Source: Lasioglossum baleicum (Eukaryota; Arthropoda; Insecta; Hymenoptera; Halictidae). Taken from it: a stretch of 64,000 bases of DNA. The position numbers were made by a program, and so were the translations under genes. Location of the stretch: assembly GCF_051020765.1 (NCBI RefSeq), contig NC_134935.1, positions 3,907,579-3,971,578 on the forward strand, in the 5' to 3' direction. Below the pieces are notes generated by a model. It ran no database searches. It was not told the DNA's origin and saw only the letters and a program-made list of their open reading frames with translations. Of the stretch, positions 25,201 through 35,883 are shown piece by piece (position 1 is the stretch's first letter; every line of letters begins with the position of its first letter).

Positions 25201-27780
25201 CTGAATTTCATTTTATTTAACGCACTTGTTTTGCAAAAAGGGGTCGGGGGTTTGCCAGCCACCCTGTGCGCCGCGCCGCGCCGTTATACTAGCAGTTGAC
25301 CCAACTCCGGCGCAACACTGCGCCGAAGGTGACGCAACGAGAGCGAGAAAAAGGGGGAGAAAGAAGAAAATCAACCCGCATGTGCTCGGACGCACTTGAA
25401 AACGAAAAGTACTTTTGGACCAAGAGCGATATGGAGGCGGTGTACGTCGGAGAACGTGAAGAGTGTACCGAGGGTGCGTGAACTATGAAATGCACCGGCT
25501 ATACAGGTTCCCTCTTTCGACGAATGTAGCTCTGAAAAGCCACGAGAAATGTTTATAATTGGGATCGTTGGCCCGTTCTGCTCTCCTTTCTTGATGTGTA
25601 CCGCGAATGTAGGGGACATAATACGTGAATACACGGGTGTACACACGTTCATCCGTTTCTTCCTACATATGTATTGTGTATTGCGTACACACGTATCGAA
25701 TGAATAACTGGATCGATCAATTTCGCGACAACCATCCGTCGCGCAGTGCATCAAGAGCAAAAGGCTTAGAAATCGAACCGGTACTTTTTATCGGCTACAT
25801 TGTCCCTGGCACAAATTATTCAAATTATTCAAGCGTCTATCATAATTATTCGTATTCTATTGTACAACTGACAATGAAAGATATTTTATGTTTTCAGTTG
25901 TAAAATGTAATATCTTTCAAATTTGATTACGTCATTAACTGGCCCGATGAGCGAGCATGCAAAATTGGTGTACTCTCGATAAGCGCACTGTTTGAAAATG
26001 TGACACGAGACCTTCTGCATGAATTTTCATTCGACGGAAACGACGTCGTCACCGTCATCGGCAGCCATTGTAAAACTTGGTTGCACGCGTGCACGCCAAC
26101 GGAAGCCTATCAATATTTCATAAGCCTGGTAAAAAGAGACAAGTGTTTACAGCACGCTAAGCGACGAATCCTCGATCTTGTTCGCCGGTTAGCCATAAGT
26201 GTCTTCCCCGTCAGGACATTTGCATCGAATTGAATTTCAAATTCGCTCCCGGTGTTCTCGCGAACGCAGTCTCGAGCATGTCGGGCCCTCTTCTTGCTTT
26301 CGATCCGCGTCAAATGAAATTATTATTAATATAGTCTACCGACCGCGACCGTGCGATATTTCGACGAGCTTGCGACAGTTCGAGTTCCATACATTCGACG
26401 ATCCATTTATTGTTTCAAAAGTAACGTTTCCACGGTGTTTTTCAAGTGTCAGACATTATCTCATTAGATTGTGAGAATATCAAGAAATAGCAACTTAAAA
26501 TTAATAAAACTAGCAATCGGTTCGGTTCGTTCCTATTTTTTACTAATCACGGGAGATGTAACGTAATCAAGACATTGTTTTTAACATATCAGAGAGACTG
26601 TTTTAAAGCTCTAGTAAAATGATTAGCAGATATTTTACTTTGCAGAAATTAAATTTTGCAAACACAGAGACTGACTGAATTAGCTCTAGTTTAAAATATG
26701 CCGGGTCATCCACCGAAGATAAGGATGATTGATCTTTATGACATTATGGTAATCGTTCCGGACAATGTGGTTTCACGGAAACGATTTAAACACATTTAAC
26801 CTTCCGCGCCGCGCTCGGTAATTTTATCTACATATTCGTGTAATAATTATGGCAATCTGTAAAAGTGATAGTTGCAGCAGAGTGATTCACGACATCCGCT
26901 AACTAAATATCCACATATCAAGCACAACTAGATCTTGAGATGTCCCGTTAGCCATGCCATAGAATAGAATAAGGTTTCGAGACAAATGTGTTCAATGTTT
27001 TGAATATCAGTTATACATATGCATGTAGACAGCTGCGTTCTTCAAACGTCCATCAATTCGTTATTCTTAGGAATTAAAATGAAATCCATTTGTCGAAATA
27101 TATTCAAAGCCACGTGTTTTTACGTTAACCGTACCGCTGAGCACAAAATAAGATTAGTGTACATTGTTTTACAGAAATTACAAGATTGAATTTATTCAGA
27201 CTACTCCCAGAGTTTTGATATCAATATGAGCTGTTATAAAACAAAAAAATCAATTGCAATATTTGTACCGAACAAACAGACAAGCAGACAGACAGACAAG
27301 AAAGCGAGCTAATAAAAACGTGGTAAAAATGTGCAACCAGTCGTTTGACTGGTCGCGGTGCGATTAGTGGTCAGAAAAAGTAAAAAGAAAGAAAAATCGA
27401 TTTTTGCAACGTTCTAGACAGATGAGCCTTCTTCCGTTAAGCAATTCGAGATGTCGCGAGGAAGGTTTCCGCTGGAAACGCGCGGCCAGCTTACGTGTTC
27501 GCGTCGCACAGAGAGAAAATCTGGCACGGCTGCTCGCCAGCCTGGAGGAAGCTTTAGTTTGCCGTCTCTGAATCGCGTAGGTAAATGGCTGTTCTCTTTA
27601 ACCACGTAGACGAGGAGCTCGCGAGAAAAAGACCGTGGAGAGGGTACGGGTAAAGAAAGAACGAAGGAGGCTCGTCGTAGAAAAGAGAGGATCAGAGACA
27701 CTCGGAGGAGTTCTCGAGGAGGACGTTGCGAGGTGAAAAGAACGACGTGGGGTGGCAATGGAGGCGGCGTTGTCGACGAC

Positions 27781-27840
27781 GATGGTGGTAGTGGTGGCGG
27801 TGGCGGTAGCGGTGGTGGTGGTGGTGGTGGTGGCGATGGC
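27781..27840 (+). repeat. (GGT)n / GGC trinucleotide tract
   Basis: About 60 bp of GGT-type triplets with GGC and GAT interruptions. The other strand would read as a proline run, but that ORF shows no other protein-like features. Confidence 0.65.
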
Positions 27841-29254
27841 TGAGGAAAAAAGGTAGAGCTACTGGCGGGAAAAACGGTGTCTTGGAAAAAGGTGCAAAGC
27901 CGACAGTATTCTTTGTAGCGGGGATATTCGCCTTGTGTGCCGAAGACCTCTCGCACTTCTTTACCTTTTACAAGCCTCTACCCCGGGCCCTGTCAGCCAC
28001 CCACCGCCCCTGTTCTTTGCGTCCTGTTTCGTCTCTCTCGTTCCCGTCGACGATTTCCACTTCCTTGCTAACTCTGTCCGTTTCGGCTACGACGATTACA
28101 GCGCAACTACTGTAGCGTCGAACATCTAGTAGCAGAAGCAGCTACAGCTACAGCAGCCAGCTTACTTCTCCGCCCATGGCTGGATCCCTTACTCGACAGG
28201 GGCTCTTCTGCCACGAGATATTTACCAACATCCAAGATGGCGGCATAATCTTCCCGGCTTTCCGTCGAAAGCCGACGAGTCATCCACGCAGCCAGTCCCT
28301 TTTTCGCTCGTAAACACTTTCATCGTTCTCGTTTTACCGACTCCGCCCTTAGCCGCTTCCTTCCCCTCTCTCTTTCACTCTCTCCTTTTCTTTCCTTTGC
28401 TTTTCCGATTCCTCGGGTCTACTCGCGCTTTCTTCGCCCTCTGCTCGGACCGAGCGCGGCTAACCGACACAAACGACGGATTCTTCTCCCTCCGGGATCG
28501 ATCCGTGGACCGTCTTCGCGGTTTCTTTTCACTCAGCCCCTGTGGAATGTAACTCGAAGACATTTTCGCGGAACTTGTTGAGGGACTTTGGAACGGCGAT
28601 CAGTTTGCGATCTTAATTTCGAGTAATTAGCCGACTCCCGGGGCTTGTTCGTCGCGAAACTTCCGGATTCTTCTTCTTATATTCTCACTGCTGTGATTTA
28701 ATTAAGTTGCCGGACTGCGGATTATTTTCGATTCGAGGAGTAATTCCGGATGAACTCTCCAGGGACTGGCTCCAGAGAATATTTCCAAATTTATTACTCG
28801 ACTGCGGATTTTTCTGAAATATAAAAATTAATCTTCGTCAATTGCGAGAAACAGGAACCACGTAAAAAGTTCCTTTTGTCTCTAATGATTTCAATGAACT
28901 AGACATTCTTCAAGTTCTTTTTATATTCCTATTCTGTCGAATAGCACCGTTACAACATTACAAATACATAAACGTAGAAGAAAGGAAAGGAATCTTGCAA
29001 AAGACTGCAATAACTGCGGCACAATTGTGGTCCATTTATTGAGTGGAGAAACCAGTCAAACAAAGGAGTTGTTTAACTGTTTACGTTGGAAGTTATTTGG
29101 TTGTAGGATAATATTCTCCGATAAGTTGAGCGACCGTAGACCAGGAAAATGTTTCAAGGAATTGTGTAATGAGTACAGGACCTTTAGGGGACACGGTTGA
29201 GATTTGCTCGAAGGAGATCGAGAGGGAAGAAATCAGGAGAGGTAAATACGTGTC

Positions 29255-29299
29255 AGAGAGAGAGAGAGAGAGAGTGAGAGAGAGAGTGAGAGAGAGAGA
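29255..29299 (+). repeat. (GA)n microsatellite
   Basis: GA dinucleotide repeats with two GTGA interruptions. Confidence 0.7.
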
Positions 29300-29678
29300 C
29301 CGAGTCCAGGATAAGAAGCAATCGAATCGAATAGCGGAACTCGTGGAATCCGCAATCCCTCGCGAAGTGAATGGCGAACGCCTAAGGGTTCTATGTATAG
29401 TAGAGTATACCGCCGTCTATTTCTCCCTTGGACGACCTAACCTAACTTAGTCGGAACCTCAGATTAAAGCGGTAATCGCTGAATCGGCAAAAGACATCGG
29501 AGATGAAGGTGAAAGGGAAGGGAACCCGTGAACCTTAGATTCTTCATACCACTGACACTTTCCGAAGAAAGAACCAAAAAGAAGACTGGGGATTCAAAAT
29601 AATTCGTGGCGAACACGTTACTTTCTAACACTTTCTTGTCTTATCTTACCATATTTTATTCAGTTTTGTTACTAATAA

Positions 29679-30109
29679 CACTGTCCAACACCAAATTTGT
29701 TCCCTAATTACTGTTGGGTCCTTCTTATAGAGTTTTTTTGCGCTGATTCCGAATCTGTCCTTAATTTTTCTCCTATATGCACAGTTTTTGAGGAACATGG
29801 CTTTGGAAAAAAAACATATTTTTCAACTTTAAACAAATATTGTGATGTTATTATAAAAGATATTGATTATAAGATATTATAAAAGATCTTTTGCTGCAAA
29901 GAACAATTCAATATCTTTTATAATAACATCACAATAAAATTTGTTTAAAGTTGAAAAATATGTTTTTTTTTTTCAAAGCCATGTTCCTCAAAAACTGTGC
30001 GCATAGGAGAAAAATTAAGGACAGATTCGGAATCAGCGCAAAAAACTCGATAAGAAGGACCCAACAGTAATTAGGGAACAGAAAAAAAGTAGAAATTTGT
30101 TGGACAGTG
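29679..30109. mobile_element. Fold-back MITE with 3-bp TAA duplication
   Basis: A 431-bp element with termini CACTGTCCAACA and the inverse TGTTGGACAGTG, flanked by TAA at 29676-29678 and 30110-30112. Most of each arm (about 190 bp) is complementary to the other. A 3-bp TWA duplication is characteristic of the PIF/Harbinger superfamily, so that assignment is plausible. No transposase is present. Confidence 0.7.
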
Positions 30110-30112
30110 TAA

Positions 30113-31989
30113 TTAGACTGCAGATTTTCATGCAGAATGAAAATTGTCTTCATCGATTGCGAGACACAGGAGTCAAGTAGAAATTTCCATCATTCCTTAA
30201 TCATTTTCTGAAGTTGAAAATTAGAAATTAGGATCCTCTATTCCCATTAGTCAAATTGCTCCTACTCAGTTTTTCCCATGATCGAATAAACCTTGCAGTC
30301 TAATCGTTTATAAAATGTTTCTGTTTCTTTGATTTGGTTATTCTATCTTGTTGCTTACATTTTGAGTAAGAAGAACAAGCGCGCAACAGAGGTAGAACGG
30401 TAATTTATTTATTAAATGGTTCACTTTCACTAAAAATTCTGTACGACCACACGCTGTCCGTTTCCCTTTCAGCGTTCACATTTCTTCTCTCCTGCAGGAA
30501 GATACAAGTATAATATTTTTTCTCTGTGTCGCAGTTTTTAAAATACTAGATGCGGGATATTATTTGATAGAATAAATCTGCTTATCAACGGAACGATAAA
30601 TATCCTCGTGACAAAGTACCGAAATCGGTTGGAAGGGTCGTGCAAGGGAAACACGGGATCGCGATCGAAGCAGCTCGGAGATGCGATAGTCGGCGAGACT
30701 TTGGCTCGCGATCGTCGATGGAAAAAGCAGCAATAACAGGATGTTTCGATACACAATGAATATCGTGTAAATAAATATAACGCGGAGGGGAAGAAAGCAG
30801 AGCAAAGCGCGGGGCTGGTAGTCACGGAAGAGGTTCGCTGGTACGCGGAGTAAGTGCAATAATACCAGATTATTTGCATCGCAAAGCCGTGCGTATGGGT
30901 AAACACAATATTCGCTCTCTGCTCGGCTCTGTGAACCGATAGTGCGCTCAGGTAGATACGCATCCGTCTATACCACTCCATTTCTCTCGGGCTCTCTCTC
31001 TGTCTCTCGCCCTATCTGTCTCTCTCTTTCTCGCCCTATTCTCCTTCTCTCTCCCGTGATATTCCCTCTTCTTTGTACCTATCGTGTCCTCTCTTTCGTT
31101 CGCTCTCCATCGGCCGTCTCTCTTTCTCCCCTTTATTGTATTCTGTCTATCATTATATCCTGCTCTCCTTCTCGCTTCCTTGTTCAGCTCTACATCCCCT
31201 TTCTCTCTACCCCGCTCGGTATTTCACTCTCCCTCCCTGTTCCTCTCTCCTCTGTCATCCTCTCTCGCTCTATGTACTGCCACGGCGTAATACAGATTCT
31301 ATTTGAGCTGCCTGAGGGAAGTTAACTCGTGATGCGTGCAGCCCGGCTCGCTCTGTTGGCGATACCACGGATCCCATCGTTCTCCATTTCGAAGCTGAAA
31401 ATCCAAGGACCCGGGACTAGCGAACTCGTTTCCGCGCGCCGGCACACACCGATTCAGAAGCGGAAATTGTGTCGTCCGCCATGGTTCCTGAGGTCGCCTC
31501 CTAAATAACCCGCGTGTCGCGCTCTCGCACTCTTCATTAGTTTCTCGTTCCCCTCCCCCTTCGCCGTTTCTTCGGTTTCTTTTCTTATTTTCGGGAACGG
31601 AAACTACCGGAAGTCGAGTGCGATTGTTACCGGGGGAGCGAATTATTGATTTTCGAGGTCGCACAAGGAGATTTCAGACGATTTCAGACAAGCGCTATTG
31701 ATTTGAAACACAAAGGATTTTGTTTCAGCGAGCCGCGCTGCCAGCGTTTACGCGATTTCATGTTTTTATCGATTGATATGGGGGTGGAACGAGGGAAGTG
31801 TCGGTGCCGTTTCCTCCGAGACCGCAGCCGATATCAATTTCGTTCTTTCGAATGGATAGATTTAGTTCGAGAGAAGAATGAAGTGATATCTGTTATCGTT
31901 TCGGGGAAAATCGCTTCTCGTGCTTATACGAGAAGGGAGAAGAAAGGTAATAGGACGTGTAAAACGTCCAACGTAAATCTGTCGAACTT
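30113..31989. other. Intergenic, with a pyrimidine-rich tract
   Basis: No gene was recognised. A CT-rich segment (about 30980-31275) is made of degenerate TCTC repeats and creates spurious Ser/Leu-rich ORFs. Confidence 0.45.
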
Positions 31990-32562
31990 TTCGTTGAATA
32001 AATTATACTGATGATTTCAGCGCACTGGTTCGATCCGGTGTTACTGAACTAAGCAATTTTGCAGATTACCACAAAATTTTCAACGTTTCGGTCTATTTTT
32101 AGACCATTTTCAAGAAAAATTTTAATATAATTGCGTCTGTAAAAAATTATTTTAAATTATATTAACACTTTACCTACCGGAAGCCTATTAATAAGATTTT
32201 CAATAATTGTGCTGTACCAAAAGAAAGCATAGAAATTTTCTTTTACATTGCAATCTTAAATGAAACTATTAGATGACATTGTTGAGGGTGACTTGTTAGT
32301 TCACAATGAAAACTGCTGTTGCTATTGAAGGTTCCATTAAAAAGTGTTTAGCCATGTACTATAGATTTTTCAAAATTATGCAATAATCACTGGTCGGTAA
32401 TGTGTTAAAATTATATTATATTAAAATTTTTCTTGAAAATGGTCTAAAAATAGACCGAAACGTTGAAAATTTTGTGGTAATTTGCAATATTGCCTAGTTC
32501 AGTAACACCAGATCAAACCAGTGCGCTGAAAACATCAATATAATTTATTAACAAATTGTCGA
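31990..32562. mobile_element. Fold-back element of family A (GCGCACTGGTTCGATC ends)
   Basis: Long inverted arms share TTTCAGCGCACTGGTT at both ends, then a conserved inner block including CAACGTTTCGGTCTA / TAGACCGAAACGTTG. Total length is about 570 bp with a unique centre of about 270 bp. The boundaries are approximate because the outer arm similarity fades gradually. Diverged copies of the same termini occur near 42.34, 43.47 and 46.05 kb. No ORF was seen. The superfamily is unassigned. Confidence 0.7.
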
Positions 32563-34746
32563 TCGAGATAAAGGAAACAGTTTTTGTTGAATAGATTGTG
32601 AAATCCATCGTATGAAATTCGAGTAACCTAATTATTGATTGTATTTAATACAAAATGACTCGCGAACGTACGAGGATGTCCTGCCAAAGCAAACTTTATA
32701 TGTACTAATCCCCGCGTCGCGCCGGTCTAATCGAAAAGATTAAAGTCGCTGCAAGTTAAGATTCACAGCGATTTCGTTTGACTACGTCCGCCATTACACG
32801 CGGAAAGTCTGAGAACGGTTAACGGTAAACGCCGAGGGCGCTTACAGGAAAAGTGAAAAATTTACGACGCTGAACTTACTCGACTGATTCTTCAGTGGCG
32901 TAATTTGAAGTTCGCGAGGAGTAAAGGACGTATTTTTGATGAAAGAAAGTTCGTAAGAACGAGAAGTTTAGTAATAGGAGAAGCAGGTCCGGCCGGGCTT
33001 TAAACACTGCAAAACATTATACTTCATATCGTTCCAGGAAAATGGAGTTCGAAATTATAAACTTTTAATCACTCCTACAACGATGCGAGTCTTCGATCCT
33101 ACTGTGATAATTTCAGTTTTCATTAAACGTTACGTTCAGCTAGCACTAATTAATCCATGAAAATTCCAATCGATCAGACTACAATATTTGCTTCGAGCGG
33201 TAGAATATCATTTTGATAACAAGTCTGAAATCTTGAACTTTGTAGAAGCACCGAATAGTAGTATTTCATTAGATTCTATTGTTTAGTTTATTTATTAAAA
33301 GGTCTAGAAGACATGTATAATCTGATTCAGTGTAAAAATATTGTTCGATATATTCGGGGAACTCGCGCTACCTAATTTGCATTGGAAGCATCCCGATTCC
33401 CGTACAGAAACAACAATTTCGCGAACGAAAATCCATAGGGCAGCCGAGTATTTCGGATCGAGTATCGATACGGCCTCGGTTCATACGTTCTATTAGTATG
33501 TAACGCCTGGTCCCTTTACCGCGCCGCTCAAAGCAAAGCAGCCCCCGGAGTGTTACAATTTCGCCCTCTCTACCCCCAGTCTGCCTCGAAAGTCCCTTTA
33601 TCTATCCCGCTATTTTCCTAACTCCGACGTCCCCTCCGGGGGTTTCTCCTCGTTGGTGGTGACGACAACGATTCCTCTTCTCCTGAAGGAGGATGGAGGG
33701 AGTCGTGGATACCGGGGTGGCGATGGTGGGGACGCACACCCCGTCACCCCTTCGGTAGGGGTTGAAATGCCCGCCCATTGGTCCGCCCATGTAGGACCAA
33801 AGCAGTCACTTCGAATCAATTCGACCCACGATTTCGCTTCGTAGACGGTCCTCCACAGTGCTGGCACACTCGCAATCGTGCTTCATAAGCTTCGACCGCA
33901 TTTCGTACACCTAACCTCGAGATACCGCTATCATCTCGCGCGCGACCGACATCAAAGTTGACAGGCCAGAAACCGAAAGCCGAACATCGACGATCAGTGC
34001 GACCGATTTGCCGGGGTTGTAAACCAACATTTTGTCTTTTCCCATTTTGTCAGTTTCTGGTATCTACCGCGCGCCTTTGTCGAGAAACGGAAAGACAAGA
34101 GAAGAAAAGAGAAGAGAAAAGAAGTGTAGAGAAGTGAAGAGAAGAAAAGGAGAGAGAGAGAGTTGTCGCAAAGATAAGAATAGTCAACGAGTCGAACATC
34201 AAAGATAAGTTGTTGCAAATAGTCGAAAATCGGGAGCTGACAGTGTGGGGGATTCGCGGAAGATCGATAAGCGAGTATGACGGAAAATCGCGATGGTCTC
34301 TGAGGATCCCGAAAGATGACTAGTGACGATAGAGCCGCAGAGTGCGCCAGTTCAAGTAATCGCGGCCGACATCCTTGAGACGCTCGCTCGCAGGTGACAG
34401 AGAGAACCGGCCTAGAAAAAATCGGCTCGTTATCGTTGTGGAAACAAACTATTAGCGTAAGATAGCATTTGGTCGGAGCTGGTGCGGTGACAGTTGCTCC
34501 GATAAATATGTCGCAGAAGGAACGTTCGTGATACAACATTCGCGGTTATTCGGTGACTCGGTGGCTCGACTTTGGTTGAAACGGAAAAACGGTATCGTCG
34601 CGAACCGATCTCTCCGCGACTCGATGAACGCAGAGACGTGTGCCCGCTACCCGTAGACAACAACCGGCGTGGCGCGCTAATCGCGTCCTAATCGCTTCCA
34701 CGGAAACGAACGATGCGAGCCAGTGCTGATTCCAAAGAGGTCCCCG
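32563..34746. other. Intergenic region and FoxD 5' flank
   Basis: No gene was recognised. An AAGAG/GA-rich purine tract at 34090-34163 lies about 600 bp upstream of the FoxD start. The DNA becomes CpG-rich from about 33.9 kb, consistent with a promoter or 5' UTR. An in-frame stop (TAA at 34678) precedes the FoxD ATG. Confidence 0.4.
34090..34163 (+). repeat. Purine (GA/AAGAG) tract upstream of FoxD
   Basis: About 75 bp of GAAGAGAAAAG-type repeats ending in (AG)n, in the FoxD upstream region. It resembles the tracts near the Dab start. Confidence 0.6.
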
Positions 34747-35883
34747 ATGACCTCGAACATTAGTCTGCAACTTCCGTCCCGTGAGTCGTCAGCCCATGAA
34801 GCGATCACGATGGAACCGCACGGGATGATGATGTCGAACTTGTCGTGCGACGGCTGCGCGGACAGTGATCGGGACTCGGACAGCAGCAGCATGATCGTGG
34901 ACCCGGTGAGTCTCGACAAGAACGATTCGTCACGGTCCCAGTCGTCGTCGAGCCCCATAATACCGAGCTCTCCGGTGCCCGCCACGACTTCCTCGAGGAA
35001 CCGCGGCGGTAGTCGCAGCAAGAAGAACTACACGATGATGTCGGCGAACGGCCAGCAAAAGACCAGCTCGTCCGGTCAGACCTCTACATACGGGAACGAG
35101 AAAATGTCCTCGTCCCTGATTAAACCCCCCTACTCGTACATAGCGTTGATCACGATGGCGATCCTCCAATCGCCTCAGAAGAAGCTCACGCTGAGCGGCA
35201 TCTGCGAGTTCATCATGTCCCGGTTCCCCTACTACCACGACAAGTTCCCAGCCTGGCAGAACTCCATCAGACACAACCTCTCCTTGAACGACTGTTTCAT
35301 CAAGATTCCCCGCGAGCCCGGCAACCCGGGCAAAGGCAACTACTGGACGTTGGATCCCCTGGCCGAGGACATGTTCGACAACGGCAGTTTCCTGCGCCGC
35401 AGGAAGAGATACAAGAGGCCCACGCCGCACTATGTCCTCCGCGACAGAGCCATCATGGCAACTTTCGCTATCTGCGGCGACCGAGGCCCTTGTCCTGGCG
35501 GCGGTGGCGGTCATCCGGGTGCGCTAACCTATCCGAGCGCGGCTTACCTGTCTCCGCCACCCGGTCTGCCGTTGCTCGATTTCTCGCCCTCGACCCTGGA
35601 GGCCCTCAAGCTCGGAGGATTCCTGGAACCGCCTCCGCCGCTGTACAAACCCGTGCCGATCACGGCGCCACCGATCAGGCAGCTCGACCCGACGCCGACG
35701 AGGACGCCGACGACGATACCCATCAGTCATCCTCCCGTCAACAAGAAGAGGAACTTCAGCATCGACGCTCTGATCGGCAAACAGGCCGCCAACGATCAGA
35801 ACTGCGGCGGACTGCTGGACCTCAGTCCGACGGAGCACAGGGAGATCAGGAGTCAGGCGTCGGCCTTCTCGCCACTGGTCTAG
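34747..35883 (+). CDS. FoxD: Forkhead box protein D class transcription factor, intronless
   Basis: A single open frame of 378 codons plus TAG. The first ATG after an in-frame TAA (34678) is at 34747. The forkhead winged-helix domain spans about residues 126-223. It starts KPPYSYIALITMAI, has recognition helix WQNSIRHNLSLND, and ends GSFLRRRKRYKR. The variant LTLSGICEFIMSRFPYY is the FoxD signature, unlike FoxC or FoxA; Drosophila fd59A is the fly member. FoxD proteins bind DNA in the nucleus and often repress transcription. A C-terminal eh1-type motif FSIDALIG (residues 337-344) should recruit Groucho. The N-terminus is Ser/Asp-rich; the C-terminal half is Pro-rich. Lack of introns is common in FoxD genes. 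An ATTAAA near 36990 and AATAAA at 37208 are possible poly(A) signals. Confidence 0.95.
   Translation: MTSNISLQLPSRESSAHEAITMEPHGMMMSNLSCDGCADSDRDSDSSSMIVDPVSLDKNDSSRSQSSSSPIIPSSPVPATTSSRNRGGSRSKKNYTMMSANGQQKTSSSGQTSTYGNEKMSSSLIKPPYSYIALITMAILQSPQKKLTLSGICEFIMSRFPYYHDKFPAWQNSIRHNLSLNDCFIKIPREPGNPGKGNYWTLDPLAEDMFDNGSFLRRRKRYKRPTPHYVLRDRAIMATFAICGDRGPCPGGGGGHPGALTYPSAAYLSPPPGLPLLDFSPSTLEALKLGGFLEPPPPLYKPVPITAPPIRQLDPTPTRTPTTIPISHPPVNKKRNFSIDALIGKQAANDQNCGGLLDLSPTEHREIRSQASAFSPLV

Larger units (their letters stand above)
22291..29675. other. Intergenic region without a recognised gene
   Basis: No gene with a recognisable domain was found. The region contains (GCCGC)n-type repeats at 22696-22706, 24849-24863 and 25268-25283, a (GGT)n tract at 27781-27840 and a GA tract at 29255-29299. 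CpG-rich islands lie near 24.2-24.6 kb and 27.4-28.6 kb. Such islands inflate ORF length by chance. Confidence 0.45.

Noticed and set aside
27414..27956. 180-codon minus-strand ORF with a proline run
   Set aside because: The proline run is the GGT microsatellite read in reverse; there is no other protein-like feature.
29437..29447. CCTAACCTAAC, two units of the insect telomeric repeat TTAGG
   Set aside because: Only two units, far too short to be a telomeric relic.
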